Assembly: GCA_947074335.1 (NCBI GenBank)
Contig: CAMTPG010000132.1
Location: 1 to 7,136 of the forward strand
Source of the DNA: an uncultured Parabacteroides sp.
Lineage (GTDB): Bacteria; Bacteroidota; Bacteroidia; Bacteroidales; Tannerellaceae
DNA: 7,136 bases
Reading direction: 5' to 3'
Position 1 is the first letter of the stretch. Every line of letters begins with the position of its first letter. Made by a program: the position numbers and the translations under genes. The notes below the pieces were generated by a model. It was not told the DNA's origin and ran no database searches. It was given only the letters and a program-made list of their open reading frames with translations. Positions 6,920 through 7,136 of the stretch are shown here, in pieces.

Positions 6920-7136
6920 ATGAAAAGAAAAATTAATTTGCAATTTTGTGCAATTATGCTGGCAGCTTCCTTTTTGGGAAGCTGCAACACAACGCCGGTT
7001 AACAAAACAAACAATTCAACACAACTCACACAGCAGACTACAGTTGCTTTTGATATTCCGTCGTTTCCCGAAAACGGCACCGTGTTTTATCTGGTAAATG
7101 ATTTGGGTCGGAATGGTTATTACCAGCAAAAACCGA
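6920..7136 (+). CDS. Lipoprotein, possible acid-phosphatase-like metallophosphoesterase, 5' part only
   Basis: The frame opens at 6920, 20 bp after the previous stop, and remains open to the right edge, giving 72 complete codons. MKRKINLQFCAIMLAASFL followed by GSC is a lipoprotein signal with the lipidated cysteine at 22. A Thr/Asn/Gln-rich linker spans about 23-42. The domain then begins: VFYLVNDLGRNGYYQQKP at 55-72. In purple-acid and tartrate-resistant acid phosphatases the first metal ligand is the Asp of a GDWG motif after a hydrophobic strand; here Asp61 in NDLGRNG sits in that position, and the wording resembles predicted acid phosphatases I recall from Bacteroides. The remaining metal-binding motifs (GDxxY, GNHE, histidines) would lie outside the window, so the function is a reasoned guess. 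A coding frame here is near certain; the phosphoesterase call is moderate. It is the third gene of the receptor operon. Confidence 0.62.
   Translation, partial: MKRKINLQFCAIMLAASFLGSCNTTPVNKTNNSTQLTQQTTVAFDIPSFPENGTVFYLVNDLGRNGYYQQKP

Noticed and set aside
6844..7080. 78-codon minus-strand frame across the end of the beta-helix gene
   Set aside because: It overlaps two plus-strand lipoprotein genes with clear signal sequences and has no independent support.

Overview
The window is about 7.1 kb of chromosomal-type DNA from a member of the Bacteroidota, most likely order Bacteroidales. Four things point there: TAnnTTTG-type -7 promoter elements, starts without Shine-Dalgarno sequences in AT-rich leaders, a TonB-dependent receptor with an N-terminal carboxypeptidase-regulatory-like extension, and a GH125 mannosidase of the type found in Bacteroides. 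No rRNA, tRNA, CRISPR array, insertion sequence or phage gene is visible.

Layout, left to right. (1) At 1-358 on the minus strand is the 5' end of a secreted GH125 exo-alpha-mannosidase that runs off the left edge. (2) A 668-bp divergent intergenic region (359-1026) holds a probable -7 element for each flanking gene, a strong inverted repeat over the predicted start of the rightward transcript, a separate hairpin and a doubtful 45-codon frame. (3) At 1027-2067 (+) is a secreted GLUG/beta-helix-like protein, closed by a hairpin terminator. (4) At 2271-2519 (+) is a small GlsB/YeaQ/YmgE-type membrane protein with its own perfect 14-bp terminator. (5) From 2759 to the right edge (+) is an apparent three-gene operon: a 915-residue TonB-dependent receptor, a 451-residue beta-helix lipoprotein 37 bp downstream, and 20 bp further on the first 72 residues of a second lipoprotein whose N-terminus resembles acid-phosphatase-type metallophosphoesterases.

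Interpretation. The operon reads as an outer-membrane uptake and processing unit: a receptor/transporter, a lipoprotein that could bind ligand in place of the usual SusD partner, and a lipoprotein enzyme that may release phosphate from a phosphoester. The substrate cannot be read from the sequence; a phosphorylated organic compound is an inference from the third gene only. The GH125 enzyme, the GLUG protein and the GlsB protein look like independent transcription units, each with its own promoter or terminator signals.
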